A DNA stretch of 64,000 nucleotides from Proales similis (taxonomy: Eukaryota > Rotifera > Eurotatoria > Ploima > Proalidae). Of the stretch, positions 10,574 to 20,807 are shown piece by piece. The stretch is from positions 186,001 through 250,000 of the forward strand of contig JAGVRJ010000015.1 in assembly GCA_019059635.1 (NCBI GenBank). The letters run 5' to 3'. Below the pieces are notes generated by a model that was not told where the DNA came from, made no database searches, and saw only the letters and a list, made by a program, of their open reading frames with translations. Made by a program: the position numbers and the translations under genes. The number at the start of each line of letters is the position of its first letter. The first letter of the stretch is position 1.

Positions 10574-12791
10574 ATGGGCAACGTGAGCTCAAGTCTATTG
10601 GCGATCACCGGCAGCCTTGTGGCCGTCTACCTCGGGTCAGTGTCGCACAAGTTTGTCACTTCAGCCTCATAAATCGAACGCCGAACAGAAAAATCTGGCT
10701 CTCCTATCGAGTCTTCAGCCGAATGGGCCTCAGCACGCCCGAGTATCGATTCGTTTTGGGCAATTTTCCCGAGATCCTTGCTTCGGTCTGTTGGCTCCCT
10801 CACTCGCTTAGTCTGATTTGTGTTTTCATCCTGGCCCGTCCCCAGACTCAGTCGGCCTGTCTTCAGAAATGGACGCGCCAGCTCGGCAAGACTTATGGCT
10901 ACTTTGAAGGTCATTTGCCTATATTGGTCACATCCGACTGTGAGCTCATTCAGCAAGTGTTCATCAAGCAGTACTCCAACTTCATGGCGCGCAAAGTAGG
11001 ATCTAGGCCTCTCTAAGGCTCGAGGGCGACTCTCAACAAGGCCGCTTGGTTTAGATCTACCCGTTTCAGTTCGGCGACAACAGTCAGAACATGGACTTGT
11101 TCCTCTCGTCCAACAAGCGCTGGAAGCGAATGAGAAACGTAATCAATCCGACCTTCTCGCCGTCCAAGTTGCGCGAGGTGAGCTAGTCGCGTTATAAACG
11201 CCTCTCTCCTATCAAGCGGGCTAATCAAGGCCGTCCGCCTGTGGCCAGATGATTCCAATCATGCAGCAGTGCTCCGATCGTCTTGTGCACGTGTTGCGGC
11301 AGCTGTGCGACACCGAGATATTGATCGCCGAGTAAACGAGGCTTGTTGACTGTCAATGAGCGACATTTTGAGTAGAGAACCTTTAAAAAGCTTCTTCAAC
11401 CGCTACACGATGGACATAATCTGGAACTGTGCGGTCGGCATGGACATGGACTTTCAGCACGACGCAGACAACGTCTACGTGCAAAAGTCGCTGCACGTGT
11501 TCAAAGATCTAGAGCATCTGAAGCCAGAGTTTGTTCTCTCCAGTGAGTGACCAGCTCTCAATTTGGCCGCATGCAGGCCGGCTAATGTGACGCTTTGAAG
11601 CCTATTTCAGTGAGTTGAGGCCGCTGATCTTGACCGCGGTCTCCTTCATGACCTCGGTGGCCACTCGTCTCGGCACTCAGAAGCTGGTCGATCCCCTCTT
11701 CTGGCTGACGCAACACATCTATCCGATAATTGACCAGCGGAAAGCATCTGGCGTAAGTAGGAGCTGTCTGTTCGTCTGAAACAGCTCAAGCAAGCTCAGG
11801 CTATCCAGCGAGTGCGCAAGGATTTCGTTCAGCTGCTCATCGACTCGCAGACAGACGGCGAAGAGGAGACGCTCTGCGACAACAAACGCGTCGACTTGAA
11901 CTCGGCCAGATTCGAAAAGAAAATGTCTTTCGACGTAAGCGACGCTCTCGTTTCACACCTCTCAAGCGACAGAATAGAACAATACGAGTCGAAGGAGATC
12001 AAGTTCAATCTGGTCGGATTTCTTCTGGCCGGATTTGAAACAACCAGCACCGCGCTGACCTACTGCTTCTACATATTGGCCACACATCCGGCCGAGCAGA
12101 GCAAACTGCAGAGTGAAATCGACAGCCACTTTGGCCAACAGCTTCAAGTAGGATGTCTCTTTGAGCAATCGCGGCTCCAAATCTGCTCGACTGACTTTTT
12201 CAACTCAGATCGAGCCGGACATGGAAAATCTGGGCAAACTCGCCTACCTCGATCTGTTTGTCAAAGAGGCGCTGCGAATGTACCCGATCTCGAGCAAGTG
12301 AGTGCGATCGCCTCTTTCCGGAGCTGTTCATTCACAAGCCTGAATCGACACAGCACAGTGAACCGTCGCTGCATGAACACGACCCAAGTGGGCGATCTGC
12401 TCATTCCCAAAGGCGTTTCGGTCACAGTCGATGTTCTGAGTCTTCACTACGACGCAGAGATCTGGGGACCTGTCGACCCGCACCGCTTCTATCCGGAACG
12501 ATTCGCCGACATTGACCGCATCCCGCCGGCCGCCTACCTGCCGTTCGGCATCGGCCCGAGAAACTGCGTGGGTAAGCCATCGAAATCGATTTTCGCCAAT
12601 CGCCCCACTCAGTCCGACTCGTGCAAGGCATGCGATTCGCGTTGCTTGAGATGAAGATGACGCTCGTCAAGCTGCTGCGCGAGTTCAATGTAAAGAGGTG
12701 CGACAATACGCCCAACAGCCTCCAATACGTGGAGGGCACAGTGCGGCGGCCAATAACCCCGATCGTTCTAACTCTAGAGCGTCGTCATTGA
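10574..12791 (+). CDS. Cytochrome P450, CYP3-clan-like
   Basis: Eleven exons join in frame: 10574-10635, 10689-10785, 10846-10995, 11055-11177, 11249-11331, 11376-11542, 11601-11752, 11800-12147, 12209-12297, 12354-12571 and 12628-12791 (550 residues). The ten introns run from 44 to 71 bp. Visible P450 marks are NKRWKRMRNVINPTFSPSK (C-helix), LLAGFETTSTA (I-helix oxygen-activation motif), KEALRMYP (ExxR), PERF, and the haem loop PFGIGPRNCVG with the axial Cys, split by a phase-1 intron. The N-terminus MGNVSSSLLAITGSLVAVYL is an ER membrane anchor. The pattern fits the CYP3/thromboxane-synthase clan, whose members oxidise xenobiotics or lipids in the ER with P450 reductase. Substrate unknown. 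An AATAAA lies just downstream at ~12809. Confidence 0.93.
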
Positions 12792-12948
12792 TTCTAATCT
12801 ACTCGCAATAAACATTCCAACACACACGATCGCACATTTCTTATTCTCATGGGCTACAGCAACGCCCGAATGCGATAAGATGCCTTTTTTATTCGTCGTC
12901 CGACTCGCAAATCAAACTAATCGACCGAAAACCGAGTAAAATTCAATA

Positions 12949-13377
12949 ATGAAATCATTCGTCGCTTTGTTCTTGATTGCCGCCTGCTTGGCCTCAGTGG
13001 GTAAGACGATCGTAGTTGCTTGCTGCACACGGCCATCTCTTCATTCGATTCAATTCTAAGTCTTCACTGCACCGGCGGTCGAAAAGCCCATCGGCCAGTG
13101 GCCCATCACTTTTCCCATCATAAACCCAGTCAATGGCTGCCCGATCCATATCATCGTTTGTGCCATCTACTGCCCGTTCGGACCGGCCTTGGACGAAAAC
13201 GGTAAATTTCCTTTCCCTGCACTCTCTGCACAAAGTTAAACTCAAGCAAAATTCTTTCCCAGGTTGCCCCAAGCCCTGTGGTAAGCTTTGCCTTGCTTCA
13301 GCTTCTGTTCACTTTTCCTTAATTTTAAATGACCAGCTTGCGCGCCCAGCCCTTGGCAGATCATCTCGCCGCAATAA
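12949..13377 (+). CDS. Secreted antistasin-like cysteine-rich mini-protein
   Basis: Four exons (12949-13000, 13061-13201, 13263-13280, 13337-13377) encode 83 residues. All three introns are phase 1 and 56-61 bp, and the third exon is only 18 nt, coding the end of NGCPKPC. The first 17 residues are a signal peptide (FVALFLIAACLASV). The C-terminal half, CPIHIIVCAIYCPFG...DENGCPKPCAC, follows antistasin-type repeats (C-x-C-x-YC-x-G...D-x-GCP-x-C-x-C), small disulfide modules that can inhibit serine proteases. Only one possibly incomplete repeat is present, so inhibitory activity is inference. The stop overlaps an AATAAA at 13373-13378 and a second AATAAA follows at ~13391, so the 3' UTR is extremely short. 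Confidence 0.7.
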
Positions 13378-13799
13378 ACATTCGATTTTACAAATAAAAG
13401 TTATTGAAGCCATTCTCGATCTTCATCAGCGCACTTGGCACGCAAGCGAAAAGGCGAATGAAATGTGGCCTAACTGTGAATGTCGAAGTAGAACGGAGTG
13501 AGAGGGAGCCAGCAACAGAGAGATGAGAGGGAGGCGACCGGGAGTCGCTGATGAGTAAATTCGGATAAGAACATTAAAAGAGAGAGAGAGAGACAAAGAG
13601 GCGAGCATGTGACTTGGACAGTCGAGAGCGGTTGGCGTTGGCGCATTTCTCTTTCATTATCTTATCAGGGCAGCTAAGAGAGCAGGTAACGCTACTGCGG
13701 CAATCGCCAACAACGATCAACTAGACGACGACGACGACGACGACCAGCGGCGGCGGCAAATCTAGGAGAAAGACTTAAAAGAAAAGAGGAACATCGAAT
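13378..13799. other. Intergenic between antistasin-like and PX genes
   Basis: Contains a GA run near 13578-13595 and a GAC trinucleotide run near 13725-13743 just before the PX gene start. The region probably holds that gene's promoter and leader. No gene is seen. Confidence 0.5.
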
Positions 13800-14336
13800 A
13801 TGGAGCACATGCATTTGGTGGTCAACCTGGCCAACGAGAAGGGCGACTCGCAGCAGAGTCTGATTGCCAACACCTGCATATCGCTCAAGATCAGCAAGTC
13901 GCTGCTCATCACCAAACGCGACCGACTCTTTTTCAACGAAGAATACTACAAGTACGCGATCGAGCTGAAAATAAACGACGACCAATGGGTGGTGTTCAGA
14001 CGCTTCAGCGAGATTCGCGACGAGCACGAGGAGATGTGCAAGCGGCACCTGGCCTTGCGTAGAGAGAACTTTCCTTCGCGCAGTCCCTTTAACAAAACCG
14101 ACCAGTTTCAGCGCGAGCGACAGCAGAAGCTCGAGGCTTACTTGAAATCGTACGTGCAAGTGGTGCTCGGCGATCAGCTCTTTGACTACTCGCCGAACCA
14201 CAAGGCGCCGGGCGCCAATGACCGAGCCACCAAAATTGGACGCGACTCCTTCTGCGACAGTCTGCCGTTTTTCAGAGAGACCCGAGAGGACAAGCTGAAC
14301 GCCCAGAAACTCGGCTGGCTTCCCAACGACGCTTAA
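13800..14336 (+). CDS. PX-domain phosphoinositide-binding protein
   Basis: Single exon of 178 residues. Residues ~20-125 form a phox-homology domain: a beta-strand region LFFNEEYYKYAIELKIN, then WVVFRRFSEIRDEHEEM, where the RRF/RRY arginine binds the 3-phosphate of PI3P, then FPSRSPFNKTD and RQQKLEAYLKSYVQVVL as the C-terminal helix. The spacing resembles the PX domains of KIF16B/SNX23 and SNX proteins, which direct cargo to early endosomes. No kinesin, BAR or coiled-coil partner domain is present, so it is a small stand-alone PX protein. An AATAAA lies ~130 bases downstream at ~14467. It faces inturned in a convergent arrangement; the stops are 200 bases apart. Confidence 0.85.
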   Translation: MEHMHLVVNLANEKGDSQQSLIANTCISLKISKSLLITKRDRLFFNEEYYKYAIELKINDDQWVVFRRFSEIRDEHEEMCKRHLALRRENFPSRSPFNKTDQFQRERQQKLEAYLKSYVQVVLGDQLFDYSPNHKAPGANDRATKIGRDSFCDSLPFFRETREDKLNAQKLGWLPNDA

Positions 14337-14542
14337 AACCCGAACGAACCAAATCTCTGCCTGTTACTCTCTCTCTTTCTTTCTCTCTCTCTCTCTTCTT
14401 GGCCCTCATCCGTTCATCACTAGAATCACTAGAACGAGCATTCTTTTCCTCTTGAATTTTATTCGAAAATAAAAGGAAAACGCGCTAAGCGAGTGAGTGC
14501 GATTTATTGGTGAAGGATGATGGCGCTGACAAGAGACTCAAA

Positions 14543-17257
14543 CTAGCTGACGAGCACTGGCTGACAAGAGGCCGAGCTCGCTTGGCGAAAGTTGAAATTG
14601 AACTTGAGCTCGATTAACTCGTTCTGGCTGTAATCGTCAAAGCAGACGAAGCTGTCGACAGTCCTTTGCCATTCGACGCCGTTCCAGACGAGCTCACGGC
14701 GACCAACGATCCAGACGAGCAGCTTCTTCTTCGACTCGACCGTTTTGTTCTTGGCATCGCTGCTTTGCCATTCGACAACTTCAAGTAGCACGCCCTGTTC
14801 CATGCAGTCGGTCACTTGGCTCTCTCTTGTCGCCGGACGACGCTTCATTCTCAGGCATTCACTGTCAAACTGCTTTCGCATTTGACTGCAGGCGCTTATG
14901 TAGACATGAAAGAGACGCTTGTAAAGACGCGAGTTGAACTCGTAGCTGCTGTTGGGAATGAGAAGCGCATCCGAGTCAGAGAACGAGTAGAATATAAGCG
15001 CGTCTCTCAGCCGCTGGTTGCTTTGAATCACCGCTCGCTTGAGCTGCTCTTCGTCGCTGTCCTCGTCGGTCAGCTCGGCGTCTTTTGACTTTTTCTTTCG
15101 TCTGCTCTTCTTTTTGTCGCTTTGTTTGGCTGCGGCCGGACTCGAGCTGCGTGAACGTAGCCGGTTCACTAACGAGCAGTATTGACGTGACTCGCGTCTC
15201 ACAAATTGGTCCAAACTCAGCGTGCACCGATTCGGATTCAGCCAAGAGCTGATGCTGGCAAACGTTCCGTCGTCAGCCATTCGGTTCATCTGGGCCACAA
15301 TGCGGCGAATGACGGCCGGATCGGGCGGATAGCTGACTCCGGCCGCGAGTCTATGGGAAAAGCTTTGATTAGCGCTCTGGCTGGATGGATGGTTAGCTGA
15401 GCGTTGCCTACTTTCTGGTTCTTACTCCGTCGGACTTGAGAACCGAGGCCCAGAGGAATGCTTTCTTTTGTTCGAAACGGATTTAGACCAGCAGCAGTGG
15501 CGGCCACCAAAAGGCAGAGCAGCTTACCAGACCGACCAGGACGAGGTGAGAGCGAGAGCATTTAGTCGCATTTATCTCGCGCCAAATGATGAATTGGCGC
15601 GAGTGGCCGTTGCAGAGCTTGTTGAACAGGCCATAGTGCTGAGCGAACAAGTAAATGTCATAAGTGAGACTGGCATCCAGTGCGTGCTCGGCCTTGACCA
15701 GAAAGTTCTTGTGAAACAGGCAGGAGCCTTGGACCACGTGCAGAGGCTGTTGGAGCGGCGAAGCGGCGAAGGAGTAGGGCGCCTCGGCGGCGAACTGCTT
15801 CATCCGCTCGGAGAGCTGAATGTCCAGCTCTGCGGATAGATCGCCTCTAAGCAGCTGCTGGTCGTGCAGCATTGCCTGGAGATTGGCAAACAGCCGCTCG
15901 TTTATTGACAGGCTCGGCTCGTCGCCTCTCGGACGCAAACTCGCAGCCGCAGAGTAGGAGGCGAATATGGCGCCCCACATGAGCTGTCGCTTCAGTTGGC
16001 CAAAAAACTGATCGAGCTCGCTCTCAGGCCACTCGTCCAGTGCGCCGAACGTGAACCTGAAGCAGCGGTCCATCTGACGCGACACATTTCTAAAGTAGAC
16101 CGCGTCTGTGTGGTGGCTCGGCACCAACAAGACAAGCTGTCCGTTGCTGTGAGATGAACTGGGCAGAATGCTGACGTGAAAGCATTGCTGCTGATGTTCT
16201 AAAAAGCAGCTGCAGTCGCAAATTAGAAGCCAGCGAGCGTTCAGGAGACTGGAAGCAACAAAAAACGCTTCCAAGAGCAAATAGAAGCAAATTGAAGAGC
16301 CACTTACTAGACAGCTTGAGACTGACTGCTCTCTTGACGCTGGTCGTGCAACTCGGCCAACGTGAACGAGAGCGTGATGAGCAGACCGCGCACAGCCTCG
16401 ACCAGCTCGACCATGCCGGCCTCGTCCGCCTTCAGCTTTGACCTGTCGCTCGGGAACCTGTAGATCAAATCGTTCTAAACGGCATGGACAATGGCAAGGA
16501 GGTCCAAGGGCGAAGAGAGAGAGACAATTTACTTTTCGACTCGATTGGTTGTTGTCGTTTTGAAGCGTTTTCGCGTTCAGCGACACAAGCATAAGCATGT
16601 AAAACAGCTGATCGTAGCTGGAGCTGCGCGTCACTTTGATTCGACTGCCTTTGACGACGTCAGAGCTCTTTGAGGGCGCGATGATGCGCTTCGAGGCGTT
16701 TAGATTGGTGTCCAGCCTTGGATCTGCGCACAGCGACGACCAGAGAATTTCAGCGTTCAATGGACTCAGCGTGGACAGCTTCACGCTCTGGCCTTGTCTA
16801 ATGCTGGCCAATACTTTCACAAAGTTGGCCCCAGTCACTTCAATGTCGTTTATGCTCAAGATCAAGTCGCCTATTCAAGTCGAGTATTTTCTCAAATCTG
16901 AAGCGGCCGCCATATTCACTCACCGATTTTAATCTCAGTCTGCGACTCGAGAGCTTTGCAGGGCACAAAGCCGCGCACAATCATCCGCTTGAGGCTCTCG
17001 ACCGAGTCGATCGCCTCGGCTGTGTAAACGCCGAGCACGTTCTCGCTCAGCTCGTTCAGCTTGAATTTGCTCAGGTCCGTTTTGAAGAGAACGCTCTTTA
17101 CTGGCTGCTCGGGCCCATACCACGGGTAGTCGAGTTCGACTGGTCTTTGAAAGCAGTCGACCTTGAGGCGTCTGATTGGACGATGAGGCGCCACCGGTTC
17201 CAAATAGCTGACCACACTGTCCTCCGCTTCGTCTCCCGCCGCCTCCGATCCGGCCAT
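14543..17257 (-). CDS. INTU: Inturned (INTU) planar-cell-polarity effector
   Basis: Six exons join in frame on the minus strand: 17257-16924, 16870-16533, 16474-16327, 16198-15528, 15464-15412 and 15350-14543 (783 residues). The N-terminus ends in a PDZ domain (ESLKRMIVRGFVP... then IGDLILSINDIEVTG). Next come longin-like regions, including ADEAGMVELVEAVRGLLITL and a block ending CFRFTFGALDEWPESELDQF, both matching the order seen in inturned. INTU forms the CPLANE complex with FUZZY and WDPCP and recruits IFT-A proteins at the ciliary base; it was first found as a polarity effector. Residues ~550-580 hold a Lys/Arg-rich tract. The splice between exons 3 and 4 uses a GTCAGT donor, because the nearby GTAAGT would create a stop. 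A TTTATT (minus AATAAA) at 14503-14508 marks the 3' end. Confidence 0.8.
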
Positions 17258-17407
17258 TTCTTTCTCTCAACCTGTTGTTCACGTCTAACTGGCCACCGCC
17301 ATCTCCTTCCCAGCGCGTAGCCATTGGTTACACGCATTGCGCATAATTTGAAATGACCTGACGAATGTGGAGTTTTATTCAAACGACAACAACGAGAATG
17401 CGGCAGG

Positions 17408-18238
17408 CTAAGGCCGCAAAAGATGCTGAGTGAGCTGCAAATAGTCGGACTGGACCTCGCGTCCGTTCACAGTAAACAGCGAATAGTCGCGGGCAACGTC
17501 AAAGTTGTACGGATCCCAAGGCGCTTCGATGATCACCGCATCGTGCATGCATCTGGAATTCAAGCACGAGGCCCTGTTGGCCTTCAGCTCGAGCGATTTG
17601 ACGTTGGCCTCGGCCGAGTACTTGCTGGGCGCCGCGATCATAGTGGCAGCGTTCATTGAGCTGAGCGAGCCCTTGCTCGCCCAGACAAAGTGAATGCTGG
17701 CGAACAGGCTGCGCAAATAGGTCGTGTCCTTTCTGCTCGGAACTGTGGCGCCGTCCATGTTGTAGAAGACGATCGATCGGCTGAGCTGCGCGTAGACCGC
17801 ATCGGCTGGGTTGTAGACAAGCTTGTTGAACAGCTGCGCGAAGAACTCGTCGGCCACAAACGAGCCGCTCGAGTGCGCGATCACAATCAACTTGTTGAGT
17901 CGCTGGCCGGCCAGAGTCGAGCGCATGTGAGCGATCAGCTTCGAATTCTGCACTTCTTGTCCATTGTAGAGCGAGTCGTAGGGGCCGCGCACTGCGTAAA
18001 CGTGATTGACGGCCATTTGAGTCGAATTGAACAACGACTTGCTCATGAGACGATCGGTCCACGCCCTCGCTTGGACAGAATTGACGCCAAATCCGGCGTA
18101 GGTGATGAGCACATTGATCGGTGCAGTTTGGCTGCGATCAAACGCCTTGTAGTCGACGCTGACACCGACGTTTAGCCAAGCGGCAGCCAACTCGATCGCT
18201 GCCAACACGATCACCACAATGCAAAGTAGAGGCCGCAT
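17408..18238 (-). CDS. Secreted alpha/beta-hydrolase-like protein (AHSSG nucleophile motif)
   Basis: Intronless, 276 residues. Residues 1-20 are a signal peptide (LLCIVVIVLAAIELAAA). The mature protein contains VLITYAGFG (possible oxyanion region) and KLIVIAHSSGSFVADEF, a strand-turn-helix with Ser123 in place of the GxSxG serine. Downstream are VFYNMDGA and SRCMHDAVIIEAPWDPYNF, which could hold the acid and histidine. The layout is that of a secreted serine hydrolase or lipase, but I cannot assign a named family or substrate. A minus-strand TATAAA sits 43-48 bases upstream of the ATG and a minus-strand AATAAA (TTTATT at 17372-17377) follows the stop, so it is a normally expressed eukaryotic unit. 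The lack of introns contrasts with neighbouring genes and leaves horizontal origin open. Confidence 0.7.
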   Translation of the reverse strand: MRPLLCIVVIVLAAIELAAAWLNVGVSVDYKAFDRSQTAPINVLITYAGFGVNSVQARAWTDRLMSKSLFNSTQMAVNHVYAVRGPYDSLYNGQEVQNSKLIAHMRSTLAGQRLNKLIVIAHSSGSFVADEFFAQLFNKLVYNPADAVYAQLSRSIVFYNMDGATVPSRKDTTYLRSLFASIHFVWASKGSLSSMNAATMIAAPSKYSAEANVKSLELKANRASCLNSRCMHDAVIIEAPWDPYNFDVARDYSLFTVNGREVQSDYLQLTQHLLRP

Positions 18239-18720
18239 TTTAGAGACGACAATTCGACTCTTGCCTCACATCTGACCCGATTTATAAGGCTATCGTTGCT
18301 CCAGTTGGCGAATGCTAGATTCCCACGAGCCGAAGACGATTCACTGCGCCTCATCTTTTGTTTGCGCTTTGAGCGAGCAGAAATGTGAAGAAAAATGTCG
18401 ATCGCTTCGACTCGAACAAATCTCCACGACGCCGCCGCCATTTCGTAACCGAGGAGTGGAACCTGGACAGGGAGCGGACTTGTCGTTCGCTCAGCGCGCG
18501 TTTTGCTCAATCATTGTATTCTATTTGGCTCATGCATGTAAACAGCTCAACAAACACACACACACACACACAGAGTGAGAGTGAGGCGGGCGATCTGAAT
18601 GAACAAGATGTTCGACATTGAAGAGCGACGTACACTCACACAAACAGAGTAAAAGAAGTAGAAAAGAAAAAGAGGACGGAGAGAGAGAGAGAGAGCGAGC
18701 CGAGTCGAGCTAGTTAGCAA
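18239..18720 (-). promoter_or_regulatory. Divergent promoter region with TATA box for the secreted hydrolase
   Basis: The plus-strand TTTATA at 18281-18286 reads TATAAA on the minus strand, 43 bases upstream of the hydrolase ATG at 18238. A CA run lies at 18557-18572 and a GA run at 18678-18697, next to the plus-strand start at 18721. The region lies between two divergently transcribed genes. Confidence 0.5.
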
Positions 18721-20160
18721 ATGATGCAGCAGAGCAGAAGCGAAGAACGCGCAACGACTACCACGACGATGAGCGACTCAAAACACTGTGAATGCGAGTC
18801 GATGAGTCGACGCATCAGCGAAGTGGAGATTGCCAGCAGGCGTCTGCTTCAGCTGCTGTCCGACTACGAGCGCGAGAATCGAATGTTAAAAGAGCACGCG
18901 GAGACGATCAGACGCAAGCATCTTGAGCTGCTCGAACGCATCGAGCAGGTGCTCAACAGAGACGCCGGCTCGACAGCGGCAGTGGGCCTGGCGCCGGTCG
19001 ACAACGGACAGTTTCAAAAGCTTAGCGAGCTAAAGCTCAAACTGCTCGAGCTGATCAAATGCTACGAGGGCAAGTTTGTGGACGAGAGCGACGTGAAGCA
19101 AGAAGAAAGCCAACTGAGCCAGATGCTCGACGAACTTCACACAACAGTGTCGTCAGACGGAGCCGGTCGCCACTCGCTCAACGAGCCTGAGAATCATCAA
19201 ATCGAATGCGCAGTGCACGCGCAGATTTGGCACCAGATCGGCAAGATCAGCAACTCGCTGCAGAGCACCAAGACAGAGTTGGAAAAGTTCAAGGCCAAAC
19301 TGGTCAAGTACGGCCTCGGCCTGGCCGGCGAGAGCTGGACCAAGTCTGGCAATGTGTCGCCGGCTGCCACTTCGGCCTGCTCGTCGGCGGCCACCAACGC
19401 CTCCGTATCGACAAGCTCTTCGTTCTCGTTCGGCAACACATTGAACCTTCACTTTGACGACTATCTCAGGATGAGAGTCAACATCCTGAAGGAGAGACTG
19501 AGCATGCAACGCTACGAGCTGAAGCGACTCATCAATCTGCTGCTGAACGTTCCGTCGAGCACAAGCGGCCAGTGCTCGGAGGCGACCAGCGGCATCGGCT
19601 CAACTGCGCCCGAAATGGCCGACAAGCTGCAGCACAACAGCGCCCAGTCGAGCGGCAGTCAAATTGACACCGTCGACCATCTTCTGTGGGATCTTACTGA
19701 GGACTTGGCAAAGTCGTCGGTGGCCGCCCATGGCCTCGGCGTCCACTCCACCTCGAGCAATCGAGAGAACTTCCTGTACAAATGTAACAAGTGCAACACG
19801 CAGCTCGAGTCGAACAAGATCACTCTGGACCGCTTTCGTCGTCACTTGAAAGAGTGCGACGCCAGCCAGCTCGTCTGCATGTTCTGCATGAAGCTGTTTG
19901 CTCGCACCAGCCAGGCCGAGTTCGAGGACCACGTTCAAGCGCACCTCAGCAAACAGATGCCCGAGCTCACCAAGTCCCCGCCCGTCACTCAGGTCACATC
20001 GCCCTCCAACTACGTCTACCTGAACGCGTCCACGTCGCCGCCGCCCCCGCCGACCACTGCGGCCAGCTCTCAGGCGCACAGCTACGACCAGTCGCCGGAC
20101 GACAACAACAACAATCTGTTCATAAGTCAATTCCATCCGAAACCGCGCAAACGACTTTGA
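18721..20160 (+). CDS. TAX1BP1/TANK-like coiled-coil adaptor with C-terminal zinc fingers
   Basis: Single exon, 479 residues. The N-terminus carries a coiled coil (residues ~25-80, ISEVEIASRRLLQLLSDYER onward) and a second helical segment near 150-210. Low-complexity Ser/Ala linkers follow. Near residues 345-405 are paired zinc-binding motifs: YKCNKCN...RFRRHLKEC, then LVCMFCMKLFARTSQAEFEDHVQAHL. The second copies the CPxCxxxFPxxxxxxFExHVxxH pattern of the ubiquitin-binding zinc fingers of TAX1BP1, CALCOCO2 and TANK, which link ubiquitin to autophagy or NF-kB signalling. The tail is Pro-rich (SPPPPPT) and ends with a basic KPRKRL. No SKICH domain is present, so a direct TAX1BP1 orthologue is doubtful. 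The start is the first of two adjacent ATGs. Confidence 0.6.
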   Translation: MMQQSRSEERATTTTTMSDSKHCECESMSRRISEVEIASRRLLQLLSDYERENRMLKEHAETIRRKHLELLERIEQVLNRDAGSTAAVGLAPVDNGQFQKLSELKLKLLELIKCYEGKFVDESDVKQEESQLSQMLDELHTTVSSDGAGRHSLNEPENHQIECAVHAQIWHQIGKISNSLQSTKTELEKFKAKLVKYGLGLAGESWTKSGNVSPAATSACSSAATNASVSTSSSFSFGNTLNLHFDDYLRMRVNILKERLSMQRYELKRLINLLLNVPSSTSGQCSEATSGIGSTAPEMADKLQHNSAQSSGSQIDTVDHLLWDLTEDLAKSSVAAHGLGVHSTSSNRENFLYKCNKCNTQLESNKITLDRFRRHLKECDASQLVCMFCMKLFARTSQAEFEDHVQAHLSKQMPELTKSPPVTQVTSPSNYVYLNASTSPPPPPTTAASSQAHSYDQSPDDNNNNLFISQFHPKPRKRL

Positions 20161-20807
20161 GCTCTCTACGCACAGCCAGTGCCAATTTTCAACCATTTTT
20201 GCTTCTTTATTTTGCCTCATGTTCATTTTGCCTCTTCTAAATTCTTCTTATCCTTATTGCTCTTTGCTTTTGTTCTCTATGCGTTCGTTTCTTCTATTTA
20301 CCGGTCGACGCACCGTTTTTAGCATTAAAAAACCAAAAACCAGCCGCTTTGTTCAATTTTCTTCTTTTAATCCTTTTCGCCGGTCTACGCGACTTTTTAC
20401 TCAACAAAAAAAGGAGAAAACCGAGCTGCAGCCCAGAAATGAGCAGTCAACTAGTCCATTAGTCTGTTCTCTATCTCTCTCTCTCTAATTGAAATTTCCT
20501 TTAAAATGAAAAGAAGCCAGATTGAACAGGAAGCGCTGCCAGGCTTTGTGAGAGATTTGCACCAATTATACATGCGTCAGAGAGATGCCCAGCTGCGTAT
20601 ATAAATTGCACATTCGGGTCCTAATTTGGCATCATTTCAAGCCTATCTAACGTCATTAAGACGAGCCAGAGAGAAGAGCCCTCGAGCACATTGCCTGAGT
20701 TAACGTTTGAGGACAGGAATCAGCCAGCCAACATTCTGATTGTCTAATCCGTTTTCAACAAAGCCACGGAGCAGAGCAACATTTAAAGATCAGACAAGAA
20801 GAGAGAA
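20161..20807 (+). promoter_or_regulatory. Intergenic with TATA box upstream of orphan GPCR
   Basis: TATATAAA at 20598-20605 lies ~200 bases before the ATG at 20808 and is a reasonable core promoter. A T-rich segment at 20190-20410 probably contains the 3' UTR of the upstream zinc-finger gene. A CT run lies at 20470-20486. Confidence 0.4.

Noticed and set aside
11935-11972. Possible extra P450 intron starting GTAAGC at 11935
   Set aside because: None of the nearby AG acceptors restores the frame, whereas reading through keeps it into the I-helix, so the stretch is treated as coding.
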